Source: SIG78 sp045585955 (GTDB taxonomy: Bacteria; Verrucomicrobiota; Lentisphaeria; Victivallales; Victivallaceae). From it: a stretch of DNA of 6,239 nt. Under the pieces are notes generated by a model. The model worked only from the letters and a program-made list of their open reading frames with translations, did not search any database and was not told the origin of the DNA. The stretch covers positions 1-6,239 of the forward strand of contig JAZMZK010000115.1 of the NCBI GenBank assembly GCA_045585955.1, written 5' to 3'. The position numbers were made by a program, and so were the translations under genes. Shown here in pieces: positions 1-5,298 of the stretch (its first letter is position 1; each line of letters opens with the position of its first letter).

Positions 1-82
1 TCTTGTTCCTAAGACCGCTTGGCCTCCGACTTGCCTTGCAGATCGCCGCACAAGATTTCAAGCATTTTTGAGGAGTTTTGAA

Positions 83-259
83 ATGAACTCAACAAAAAAA
101 GAAAGCAGGTTTTATTCGTCTCAGCTGACTACTTTCAATAAGGCCTTGCGGCCCCGATGCGTTTCTTGTTCCGAGATTGACCTGCTTTCTGGAAGTAATA
201 TAGCAAGCTATTTTCCACAATGCAAATCCGGAAAAGCGGTAAATGTTGATTTTTTTTAA
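83..259 (+). CDS. Doubtful small ORF, 58 codons, unknown function
   Basis: I do not recognise this product. An ATG at 83 is preceded by a GAGGAG at 70-75 with a 7-base spacer, a good ribosome binding site, and the frame runs 58 codons to TAA at 257-259. The same frame is open back to base 2, so it could equally be the 3' end (about 85 codons) of a gene entering from the left. The predicted peptide has a basic, Ser/Thr-rich N-terminus and three cysteines, two of them as CVSC, with no membrane segment or known motif. Against it, an 11-bp inverted repeat and a small GC hairpin lie inside it, which suits a non-coding transcript better, and the composition looks less codon-biased than the genes downstream. 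An open frame of this length is not rare by chance. Treat it as hypothetical. Confidence 0.2.
   Translation: MNSTKKESRFYSSQLTTFNKALRPRCVSCSEIDLLSGSNIASYFPQCKSGKAVNVDFF
100..190 (+). other. Long-range inverted repeat, possible structured RNA
   Basis: Bases 100-110 (AGAAAGCAGGT) and 180-190 (ACCTGCTTTCT) are perfect inverted complements. The stem can continue through a second short helix, 118-122 with 173-177 including one G-U pair, and a GGCC-TTGC-GGCC hairpin sits at 142-153. Together these could fold one elongated RNA of about 90 bases. No known RNA family is recognised. The element lies upstream of the mraZ promoter, so it would not be in the leader made from that promoter. Confidence 0.25.
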
Positions 260-278
260 AAAAAATTCACTTCCAGAC

Positions 279-306
279 TTGCAAAATGGGAAAAATAGGG
301 TAAAAT
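279..306 (+). promoter_or_regulatory. Candidate sigma70 promoter of the mraZ operon
   Basis: A -35-like TTGCAA (279-284) and a -10-like TAAAAT (301-306, five of six matches to TATAAT) are separated by 16 bp. Transcription would begin near 313. MraZ boxes 1 and 2 fall in the spacer and box 3 shares a base with the -10, so a protein bound to the array would block polymerase. The same TTGCAA plus 16-bp arrangement occurs upstream of the M55 peptidase gene in this window. The call rests on consensus matching alone. Confidence 0.5.
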
Positions 307-351
307 AGGTAGATGTAGGAGTGATTAGGTTTATTTAGGTTGCAAATAGGG
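286..351 (+). promoter_or_regulatory. MraZ operator: seven TAGGK-type boxes, 10-bp period
   Basis: Short direct repeats start at 286 (ATGGG), 296 (TAGGG), 306 (TAGGT), 316 (TAGGA), 326 (TAGGT), 336 (TAGGT) and 347 (TAGGG). The first six are spaced exactly 10 bp apart and the seventh 11 bp from the sixth. The conserved GG pairs sit at 288, 298, 308, 318, 328, 338 and 349. MraZ of E. coli binds TGGG-type direct repeats with five-base spacers upstream of its own gene, so a 5+5 array directly before mraZ is very probably its autoregulatory operator. The consensus here is TAGG rather than TGGG, and the copy number is higher than the three described for E. coli. Confidence 0.8.
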
Positions 352-353
352 AG
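347..353 (+). promoter_or_regulatory. mraZ ribosome binding site overlapping operator box 7
   Basis: TAGGGAG at 347-353 contains GGGAG, a Shine-Dalgarno-like core 10 bases before the GTG start at 364. It is also the last operator repeat, displaced by one base from the 10-bp register. No better site precedes GTG 364, and the MraZ fold begins directly after it, so this supports the GTG start. Confidence 0.55.
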
Positions 354-363
354 TCGGTAAATC

Positions 364-861
364 GTGGAAAACGAAGAACTGTTTTTTTGCGGAGATTTTT
401 CTCACGCACTTGATTCACAGTTCCGGGTGACTTTGCCCAGCGCGTGGCGCTGCGGCGAAGGCGAGCCGCATTTGGTGCTTTTTCCGGGGCGGGATCGCGA
501 CTTGCTGCTCTTCCCTTACTCTATGTTCCGGGAGTTTCTGGTTCGGGCAAGAACCAGTGCTCTGGCGGATCCGGCAGCCCAGGCGGCTTTGGCACAGATC
601 GGCAGAGTGGTGCGGGATATACGGCCGGATAAACAGGGGCGTATCAAGCTGGAAAAAGAGATGCTTTCAGCTATTGGTGTAGAAAAAGATTTGCTGATGA
701 TCGGCTCTATAACCCATATAAAACTTTGTTCGCCGAAAAACTGGAAGCCTGTAAAGATCGGCGATGCCGGAGTATTCCTTGATGAAGTACAAAAGCTCAA
801 CAGCAATGATTCTAACGGGATGCTCGACCTTTTGGATAAACTGACCAGGGGGGCTCGGTAA
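364..861 (+). CDS. mraZ: MraZ, transcriptional regulator of the dcw operon
   Basis: MraZ is a DNA-binding protein with two SpoVT/AbrB-type half-domains that forms rings and represses its own division and cell-wall operon. Both half-domains are visible in the 165 residues. The first is residues 7-55, starting FFCGDFSHALDSQFRVTLP. The second is about 79-130, with the hallmark DKQGRI at 89-94. The two DxxxR DNA-contact signatures are D17-R21 and D89-R93. In the first, the usual Lys-Gly before Arg is Gln-Phe, a departure from the family. The protein is slightly longer than the usual 140-150 residues, with a polar C-terminal tail from about 135. GTG is the start, supported by the Shine-Dalgarno-like site at 347-353. 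The gene is first in the operon, directly behind its operator array, and ends one base before rsmH. Confidence 0.95.
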   Translation: MENEELFFCGDFSHALDSQFRVTLPSAWRCGEGEPHLVLFPGRDRDLLLFPYSMFREFLVRARTSALADPAAQAALAQIGRVVRDIRPDKQGRIKLEKEMLSAIGVEKDLLMIGSITHIKLCSPKNWKPVKIGDAGVFLDEVQKLNSNDSNGMLDLLDKLTRGAR

Positions 862-862
862 A

Positions 863-1819
863 ATGAGTTCGTCCGTTCAGACTGACTGGGTACATATACC
901 GGTACTTGCCCGGGAAGTGGTTGAGCATTTGAGTTCGGTCAAGCCATTGGAACGCATGATCGACGGCACTTTAGGCAACGGCGGTCATACCCGCATGATG
1001 TTGGAGAAAAATCCCCAACTGCATGTGCTGGGCATCGACCGGGACAGTGCGGCGTTGGAACGGGCACAGAAAAATCTGGCGGAATTCGGCGACCGTTTTA
1101 CCGCTGTTCACGGCGAGTTTGCCGATTTGGATATGCTGGCAAAAGAGCATGATTGGGATAGCGTAGACGCTGTTTTGCTGGATATAGGGGTCTCAAGCCC
1201 GCAAATAGATGATCCATCGCGGGGTTTTTCGTTCCGCAACGATGGACCATTGGATATGCGCATGGACCGCACCGGCAGACTTACCGCCAGCCGGGTGGTC
1301 AACATGTATGCCGAAGAGGATCTGGCAAAGGTATTTTACGAGTACGGCGAATTGCGCGAAAGCCGTCAGTTGGCTCGTGCCATCGTGCAGGCCCGGGAGC
1401 TGAAGCCGTTGGCGACCACTGCCGAACTGGCGGCGGTGTGCGATAAGGTTTTGCGGAAAAAGCGTCCCGGCGAGTTGCCCAGCCCCACGAGGGTTTTTCA
1501 GGCATTGCGGATCGAAGTGAATGGCGAGCTCAAGCAGCTGGGAAGCGGCTTGCTGGCTGCCGAAAATATATTGCGTCCCGGAGGACGGCTGGCGGTCATA
1601 TCCTTCCATTCATTGGAAGACCGGATCGTCAAAAACTTTTTCCGGGAAGCGGCAAAGGAGTGCATCTGCCCGCCGGGGCTGCCGGTGTGCGTATGCAACA
1701 ATCACGCCAGATTTTCTATTCCGGTGCGGGGCGTGATAAGCGCTGCGGAGGATGAATTAGCCGCCAATCGCCGGAGTGCATCAGCAAAGTTGAGAATAGC
1801 AGACCGCAAAGAGCGGTAA
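863..1819 (+). CDS. rsmH: RsmH, 16S rRNA C1402 N4-methyltransferase
   Basis: RsmH (MraW) uses S-adenosylmethionine to methylate N4 of cytidine 1402 in the decoding centre of 16S rRNA. The 318 residues match the usual length and show the family signatures in order: HIPVL 11-15, the SAM-binding DGTLGNGGHT 34-43, GIDRD 57-61, LLDIGVSSPQID 105-116, RGFSFRNDGPLDMRMD 120-135, YGEL 161-164, SPTRVFQALRIEVNGEL 207-223, RLAVISFHSLEDR 242-254, a four-cysteine segment at 267-278 (C267, C269, C276, C278), and the C-terminal NRRSASAKLR 302-311. The ATG at 863 follows a purine-rich AGGGGGG at 847-853 with a 9-base spacer. That site lies inside the end of mraZ, and only one base separates stop and start, so translational coupling is likely. 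Nothing appears damaged. Confidence 0.97.
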   Translation: MSSSVQTDWVHIPVLAREVVEHLSSVKPLERMIDGTLGNGGHTRMMLEKNPQLHVLGIDRDSAALERAQKNLAEFGDRFTAVHGEFADLDMLAKEHDWDSVDAVLLDIGVSSPQIDDPSRGFSFRNDGPLDMRMDRTGRLTASRVVNMYAEEDLAKVFYEYGELRESRQLARAIVQARELKPLATTAELAAVCDKVLRKKRPGELPSPTRVFQALRIEVNGELKQLGSGLLAAENILRPGGRLAVISFHSLEDRIVKNFFREAAKECICPPGLPVCVCNNHARFSIPVRGVISAAEDELAANRRSASAKLRIADRKER

Positions 1820-1863
1820 CAATAATTTTACAGAGCAGATTTTAAGTTGGAGAACATGGGAAA

Positions 1864-2283
1864 ATGAAACTGCAACCACAGCGTACAGCAGCCAGAAAAC
1901 CGGTACGCAGCCGGAAAAAAAACGACAGTTCGTGGGCATCAAAACTTTATATACTTCTTTATTTGCTGGTAACAGTTTCAATAATCTTTGCCGTGGCAAA
2001 TTACCGCATTGATCTTAACCGCAAGATCAATGATTTGCAGAAAGCAGCCAACCGCTCAAAACAGGAGATTTACGAGCTGGAGCGGGATATTCAGGCATTG
2101 AAAAACAAACGCGAACAGCTTACCAGCTGGTCGAATGTCCGCAGCCAGATCGCAAGATACAATCTGCCGTTCCGCCCGGCAGATCACCGGCAGATCAGAT
2201 TGCTGACTATCAAAAGCTATCGCAGCGTGCCGCTGGCTGATAAAAAATACTTTCAGGAAAAGAACCTTTCGTTTGCCAGGTAA
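1864..2283 (+). CDS. ftsL: FtsL-like divisome membrane protein
   Basis: This 139-residue protein has FtsL architecture: a short, very basic cytoplasmic N-terminus (1-26), one transmembrane helix at about 28-46, then a periplasmic coiled coil at about 48-86 rich in Lys, Glu, Gln and Leu in heptad-like spacing. The remaining C-terminal region has no recognisable domain. FtsL forms a complex with FtsB and FtsQ and helps activate FtsWI at the septum. FtsL sequences diverge quickly, so the call rests on topology and on position between rsmH and ftsI, where ftsL normally lies, more than on sequence identity. A GGAG at 1849-1852 precedes the ATG by 11 bases. An ATG at 1855 in another frame stops after two further codons. 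The gap to rsmH is 44 bp, with no obvious promoter or terminator. Confidence 0.82.
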   Translation: MKLQPQRTAARKPVRSRKKNDSSWASKLYILLYLLVTVSIIFAVANYRIDLNRKINDLQKAANRSKQEIYELERDIQALKNKREQLTSWSNVRSQIARYNLPFRPADHRQIRLLTIKSYRSVPLADKKYFQEKNLSFAR

Positions 2284-2307
2284 CAAGCTTATTTTCAAGG
2301 TGTTACC

Positions 2308-4095
2308 ATGCGCAGTGTAAATGATATAATGAAAAATCGCATCCGCTGGCAATGTTTTTTGCTGGTGCTTTTTTTCTGTTATCTCATTTGCCGGCTTTAC
2401 TTTGTGCAAATCCATAAGCACGAAGAACTTTACCGGGAAGCTCAAAAAAAATATATTACCAGCAAGGAAGTAAAAGGCAGCCGCGGGCAAGTTATGGATA
2501 AATTGGGCAACCTGCTGATCGGCAACATGCCCTGTCAGGATATAACACTCACGCCCTGCAACATAAAAAGCGAAGATGACTCCAATGTTGCAGCAATAAT
2601 CTCCCGAACGCTTAAGTTGAATTACCATGAAGTTTTGAAGAAAATTTCCGGCAAAACCCGTAAAATCAAACAAAAAAACGGTAAAATCGTTACCAGACCA
2701 TGTAAATATGCGATGATTGCCCGGAATATTCCACTGCCGGATGCCCGGCGGCTCAAAGCCGAATTGGCCAAACACAAACTGGCGAGGGATGTGCATTTTC
2801 ACGATACATTTATCCGCTATTATCCCAAAGGGCAGCTTTTATCCAATGTATTGGGCTTGACGACTATGAGCCACGACAAAATACAAGCTACGATCGGCGT
2901 GGAAAAAGTATTCAACAGCCGTCTGCAATCAGCCAGCGGTACGACCGTTTATGAACGGAGCCGCCGCGGCGAACGCATCGGCAATGCGCCATTGCAGGAA
3001 AAACCCAGTCACAACGGCTACAATCTTTACCTTACGATCATAGAACCGCTGCAATCCATTCTGGAAGAAGAACTGGATAAAGCCTGTGAAAAATGGAATC
3101 CTAAAGCCGTTTACGCCATCATGGCAGACCCCGCGACCGGCAATATTCTTGCTATGGCGCAACGCCCAAGTTTTGACCCGAACAAGCGGACTTCTCAAGA
3201 TCAATCAGCTTACCGTATCCGGGTGGTGGGCGATATGTTTGAACCGGGATCGATCATGAAACCGCTGACAGTAGCCGGGGCTTTGGATTATGGCACAGTA
3301 AGACCGGAAACTAAAGTAGACTGTGAAAAAGGAGTGTGGTTTTTCCGGAAATCCCGCCTGACTGACACCCATGCTTACGGTATGCAGGATGTAACCGGCG
3401 TGATTCGTAAATCCAGCAACATCGGTACCGCCAAGATAGCTATTGCCATGGGTGAATTAAAACTCTACCGGACTTTGAGAAAATTCGGACTCGGCTCATA
3501 TTGCGGTCTGCCGCTGCGCCCGGAATCCAAGGGCATACTGCGTTCGCCTGACCGTTGGGACAGTCTGTCGATTTCCCGCTTCGGTATGGGGTATGGAGTT
3601 ACGATCACGCCAGTCCAAATGCTCCGTGCATACTGTGCGCTGGCCAACCGCGGTAAACTGCCAAAACTGCGGTTGCTTGACCGCATAGAAAATCCGGAAA
3701 CCGGCGAAGTCATCCCCAATCCGGCAGAACCTATGCACAATATTTACGCCTCTCCGGCAACCGGAGAAGCCATTGTCAATATGATGGTAACTGTTACAGA
3801 AAAAGGCGGTACCGCCACCCGGGCGGCAATTCCCGGATATCATGTGGCCGGCAAAACCGGTACGGCGCGCAAAATCGAAAACGGCCGTTATGTAACAACT
3901 AAATATTATGCCAGTTTTGTGGGATTTGTTCCGGCGGAAAAACCGGCGTTTGTGCTGCTTCTGACCTTTGATGAACCCAAAGGTTCAATTTACGGCGGTA
4001 CAGTAGCCGCTCCGGCATGGAAAGCCATTGCCGAACGCACTCTTAAATATATGAATATTCCGCCCAATGTTCCGGTGCCGGAAAAAAATAAATAA
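2308..4095 (+). CDS. ftsI: FtsI/PBP3-like class B penicillin-binding transpeptidase
   Basis: This is a class B penicillin-binding protein, the DD-transpeptidase that crosslinks septal peptidoglycan in the periplasm. The 595 residues show a short cytoplasmic tail, one membrane anchor at about 14-33, the dimerisation/pedestal domain at about 55-235 (beginning GSRGQVMDKLGN and including GVEK 197-200), and a transpeptidase domain at about 245-580. The three active-site motifs are intact: S315-I-M-K318 with the nucleophilic serine, S369-S-N371, and K516-T-G-T519. The family motif GMGYGVTITPVQM is at 426-438. No C-terminal PASTA repeats are present. AAGG at 2297-2300 lies 7 bases before the ATG. 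The gap to ftsL is 24 bp. Family motifs cannot fully separate FtsI from other class B enzymes such as SpoVD, but the position after rsmH-ftsL supports FtsI. It is the last gene before a strong terminator. Confidence 0.94.
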   Translation: MRSVNDIMKNRIRWQCFLLVLFFCYLICRLYFVQIHKHEELYREAQKKYITSKEVKGSRGQVMDKLGNLLIGNMPCQDITLTPCNIKSEDDSNVAAIISRTLKLNYHEVLKKISGKTRKIKQKNGKIVTRPCKYAMIARNIPLPDARRLKAELAKHKLARDVHFHDTFIRYYPKGQLLSNVLGLTTMSHDKIQATIGVEKVFNSRLQSASGTTVYERSRRGERIGNAPLQEKPSHNGYNLYLTIIEPLQSILEEELDKACEKWNPKAVYAIMADPATGNILAMAQRPSFDPNKRTSQDQSAYRIRVVGDMFEPGSIMKPLTVAGALDYGTVRPETKVDCEKGVWFFRKSRLTDTHAYGMQDVTGVIRKSSNIGTAKIAIAMGELKLYRTLRKFGLGSYCGLPLRPESKGILRSPDRWDSLSISRFGMGYGVTITPVQMLRAYCALANRGKLPKLRLLDRIENPETGEVIPNPAEPMHNIYASPATGEAIVNMMVTVTEKGGTATRAAIPGYHVAGKTGTARKIENGRYVTTKYYASFVGFVPAEKPAFVLLLTFDEPKGSIYGGTVAAPAWKAIAERTLKYMNIPPNVPVPEKNK

Positions 4096-4117
4096 ATCCC
4101 TCTTTTCCGGACAAAAC

Positions 4118-4155
4118 ACGGGTGCTGCAAAAAGTTCAGTTTTTGCAGCACCCGT
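4118..4155 (+). terminator. Strong, probably bidirectional terminator between ftsI and dppA
   Basis: Bases 4118-4133 and 4140-4155 form a perfect 16-bp stem with a six-base loop (GTTCAG, 4134-4139), starting 22 bases after the ftsI stop. TTTAT follows on the plus strand, and an AAAAC run precedes the stem, giving a T-run on the minus strand. It can therefore end both the dcw operon and the convergent peptidase gene, whose stop is at 4218-4220. Confidence 0.9.
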
Positions 4156-4217
4156 TTTATATTTTCCGAACCGGAATCATCCGGTAATATTTATGGATCA
4201 TCCGAAGCTTGAGTAAG

Positions 4218-5096
4218 TTAATCCTCAAATGCCTCCCGGGCTAATGAATGGGGGTGTTTCCAGTCGGGCGTGATGTTATACTTTTTCTGGTGCACTCCCG
4301 GTGCCCAGCCCAGCCGCTGCGCCCAAAGGTCGGTAAAGTTATCGCTGGCGGCTTTGATGGTGAATTCGTCAAGCCGTTCCAAACCGATCTTTTCTCCCGC
4401 ATTTGCCTGATTGGGGCACATGAAACGGGTGGTAAGTTCGCAATATTCTGGTATTTCAAGAGGTTTATACTTTTTCAGATTACGCAGTGCCCGTTCGGCG
4501 GCAGTCCGCAAATTGGCGTAGAGTTGCTCTTTGGGATAGTTCACTACTGCGTAACGGTTGATGGAACTCTTGGTGGGCACCACTTCCAGATCATCGCCCA
4601 GCAGCGCCCGGGCTTCGTGGCAGGCGGTATCGTCGCCGGAAACCATAATGGTCGGCACACCGAAGAACGCAGCCATGTAGCTGGAAATACCGATCTCGCC
4701 GATAAGTTCGCCGTTGAGCCGCATTTCCTGCACACCGTGACTGTTGAAGGTGTGGCACATGTAGCCGTCGGTATGCTCCATGGAGTGGGCTCCGATCTGG
4801 ATAAAGGCATCGTAAGTGCCATCCAGATAAACAACCGGCGTATAGTTGCCGACCTGCATAAGGGAGGCTTTGGGGTGCAGTTTCATTATATCAATGCTGT
4901 TGCTGCCGCCGTGACCATCTAAAATGACGATCTCTTCAGCTCCGGCAGCAATCAATCCATCGCAAACCGCATTAAGTTCGTTGACCAATGCCTGCTCGGC
5001 AGTGGGTTTGTTAAGGGTGGTGTTGCCCACCGGGGAATCAGCTCTGCCATTGATACCGGCGGGACCTTCCAGGTCAGTTAAAATGAATACTCTCAT
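4218..5096 (-). CDS. dppA: DppA-like D-aminopeptidase, peptidase family M55
   Basis: Family M55 enzymes are zinc aminopeptidases that remove N-terminal D-amino acids; the model, Bacillus subtilis DppA, forms a decameric ring. The start chosen is ATG 5096, giving 292 residues. AAGGA on the minus strand (plus-strand 5105-5109) lies 8 bases upstream, and the family's N-terminus (MRVFILTDLEG) begins there. An in-frame ATG at 5177 lacks a ribosome binding site and adds 27 unrelated residues. Probable zinc ligands are D8, E10, H62 (in DGHGG), H104 (in GAH) and E134 (in GE). H115 (in CHT) matches the catalytic histidine. No signal peptide is visible, so it is likely cytoplasmic. It is convergent with ftsI and divergent from hisF, and seems monocistronic. 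B. subtilis dppA sits with dipeptide transporter genes, which are absent here. Its substrate is inferred: D-Ala peptides from wall turnover or diet. Confidence 0.88.
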   Translation of the reverse strand: MRVFILTDLEGPAGINGRADSPVGNTTLNKPTAEQALVNELNAVCDGLIAAGAEEIVILDGHGGSNSIDIMKLHPKASLMQVGNYTPVVYLDGTYDAFIQIGAHSMEHTDGYMCHTFNSHGVQEMRLNGELIGEIGISSYMAAFFGVPTIMVSGDDTACHEARALLGDDLEVVPTKSSINRYAVVNYPKEQLYANLRTAAERALRNLKKYKPLEIPEYCELTTRFMCPNQANAGEKIGLERLDEFTIKAASDNFTDLWAQRLGWAPGVHQKKYNITPDWKHPHSLAREAFED

Positions 5097-5104
5097 AATA
5101 GAAA

Positions 5105-5109
5105 TCCTT
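5105..5109 (-). promoter_or_regulatory. Ribosome binding site fixing the dppA start
   Basis: Read on the minus strand this is AAGGA, 8 bases before ATG 5096. No comparable site precedes the in-frame ATG at 5177. This decides the shorter start, which also matches the conserved beginning of M55 proteins. Confidence 0.8.
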
Positions 5110-5145
5110 GTTTTTAAACAATCAGAATGATCGCGTACTGCATTT

Positions 5146-5173
5146 ACTATATCTTGCAGGATTCCATTTGCAA
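5146..5173 (-). promoter_or_regulatory. Candidate dppA promoter with internal palindrome
   Basis: On the minus strand a -35-like TTGCAA (5168-5173) and a -10-like TATAGT (5146-5151, five of six matches) are separated by 16 bp, the same layout as the mraZ promoter. An inverted repeat CTTGCA-N10-TGCAAG (5153-5158 and 5169-5174) covers the -35 and the spacer and could be an operator. The leader to ATG 5096 would be about 40 bases. Consensus matching is the only support. Confidence 0.45.
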
Positions 5174-5185
5174 GCATTTCAGCAG

Positions 5186-5213
5186 AAAAAAGCCGAAAAA
5201 ACTTAAAAAAAAA
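5186..5213. promoter_or_regulatory. Phased A-tracts in the dppA-hisF divergent spacer
   Basis: Three A-tracts at 5186-5191, 5196-5201 and 5205-5213 have centres about 10 bp apart, the arrangement that bends DNA intrinsically. They lie upstream of the candidate promoters on both sides, roughly at -45 to -75 from each inferred start, where AT-rich upstream elements stimulate RNA polymerase. The role is inferred from position and phasing. Confidence 0.4.
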
Positions 5214-5226
5214 TTATTTTTTCAGC

Positions 5227-5254
5227 TTGTAATAATAGAATTTTAAATTATTTT
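5227..5254 (+). promoter_or_regulatory. Weak candidate hisF promoter
   Basis: TTGTAA (5227-5232) and TATTTT (5249-5254) are 16 bp apart, each matching four of six consensus bases. Transcription would start near 5261, leaving a leader of about 38 bases that keeps the ribosome binding site. A perfect TATAAT at 5277-5282 lies too close to the start: it would begin transcription at or past the Shine-Dalgarno sequence. The region is very AT-rich, so chance matches are expected. Confidence 0.3.
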
Positions 5255-5283
5255 AAATGCAGTTAAAAATAATATTTATAATG

Positions 5284-5290
5284 AAAGGAA
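5284..5290 (+). promoter_or_regulatory. Ribosome binding site fixing the hisF start
   Basis: AAAGGAA sits 8 bases before ATG 5299. In-frame ATGs at 5257 and 5281 have no such site, and the 5281 codon lies just in front of this element. The shorter protein matches the usual HisF length. Confidence 0.85.
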
Positions 5291-5298
5291 CCTGTTCT

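Noticed and set aside
1..172. Direct repeat TCTTGTTCC at 1-9 and 164-172, suggesting a duplicated element
   Set aside because: Nine bases with no matching flanks are expected by chance at an appreciable rate in a few hundred bases, and no longer repeat unit could be traced.
2056..2802. Minus-strand open frame of 248 codons across the ftsL-ftsI junction
   Set aside because: It overlaps two well-supported genes, has no family signature, and reads as the antisense of their codon bias.
4248..4922. Long plus-strand open frame antisense to dppA
   Set aside because: It is a shadow of the M55 gene, whose zinc ligands and ribosome binding site are clear. The antisense translation has no recognisable motif.
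5097..5177. N-terminal extension of the M55 peptidase to the in-frame ATG at 5177
   Set aside because: No ribosome binding site precedes that ATG, the added 27 residues do not resemble the family or a signal peptide, and the candidate promoter lies within this stretch.
5277..5282. Perfect TATAAT as the hisF -10 element
   Set aside because: Transcription would start around 5289, inside or after the ribosome binding site at 5284-5290, and there is no good -35 at 16-18 bp.
5257..5298. Longer hisF from the ATG at 5257 or 5281
   Set aside because: A strong AAAGGAA lies 8 bases before ATG 5299, and the resulting 256 residues fit the family length. The upstream ATGs have no such site.
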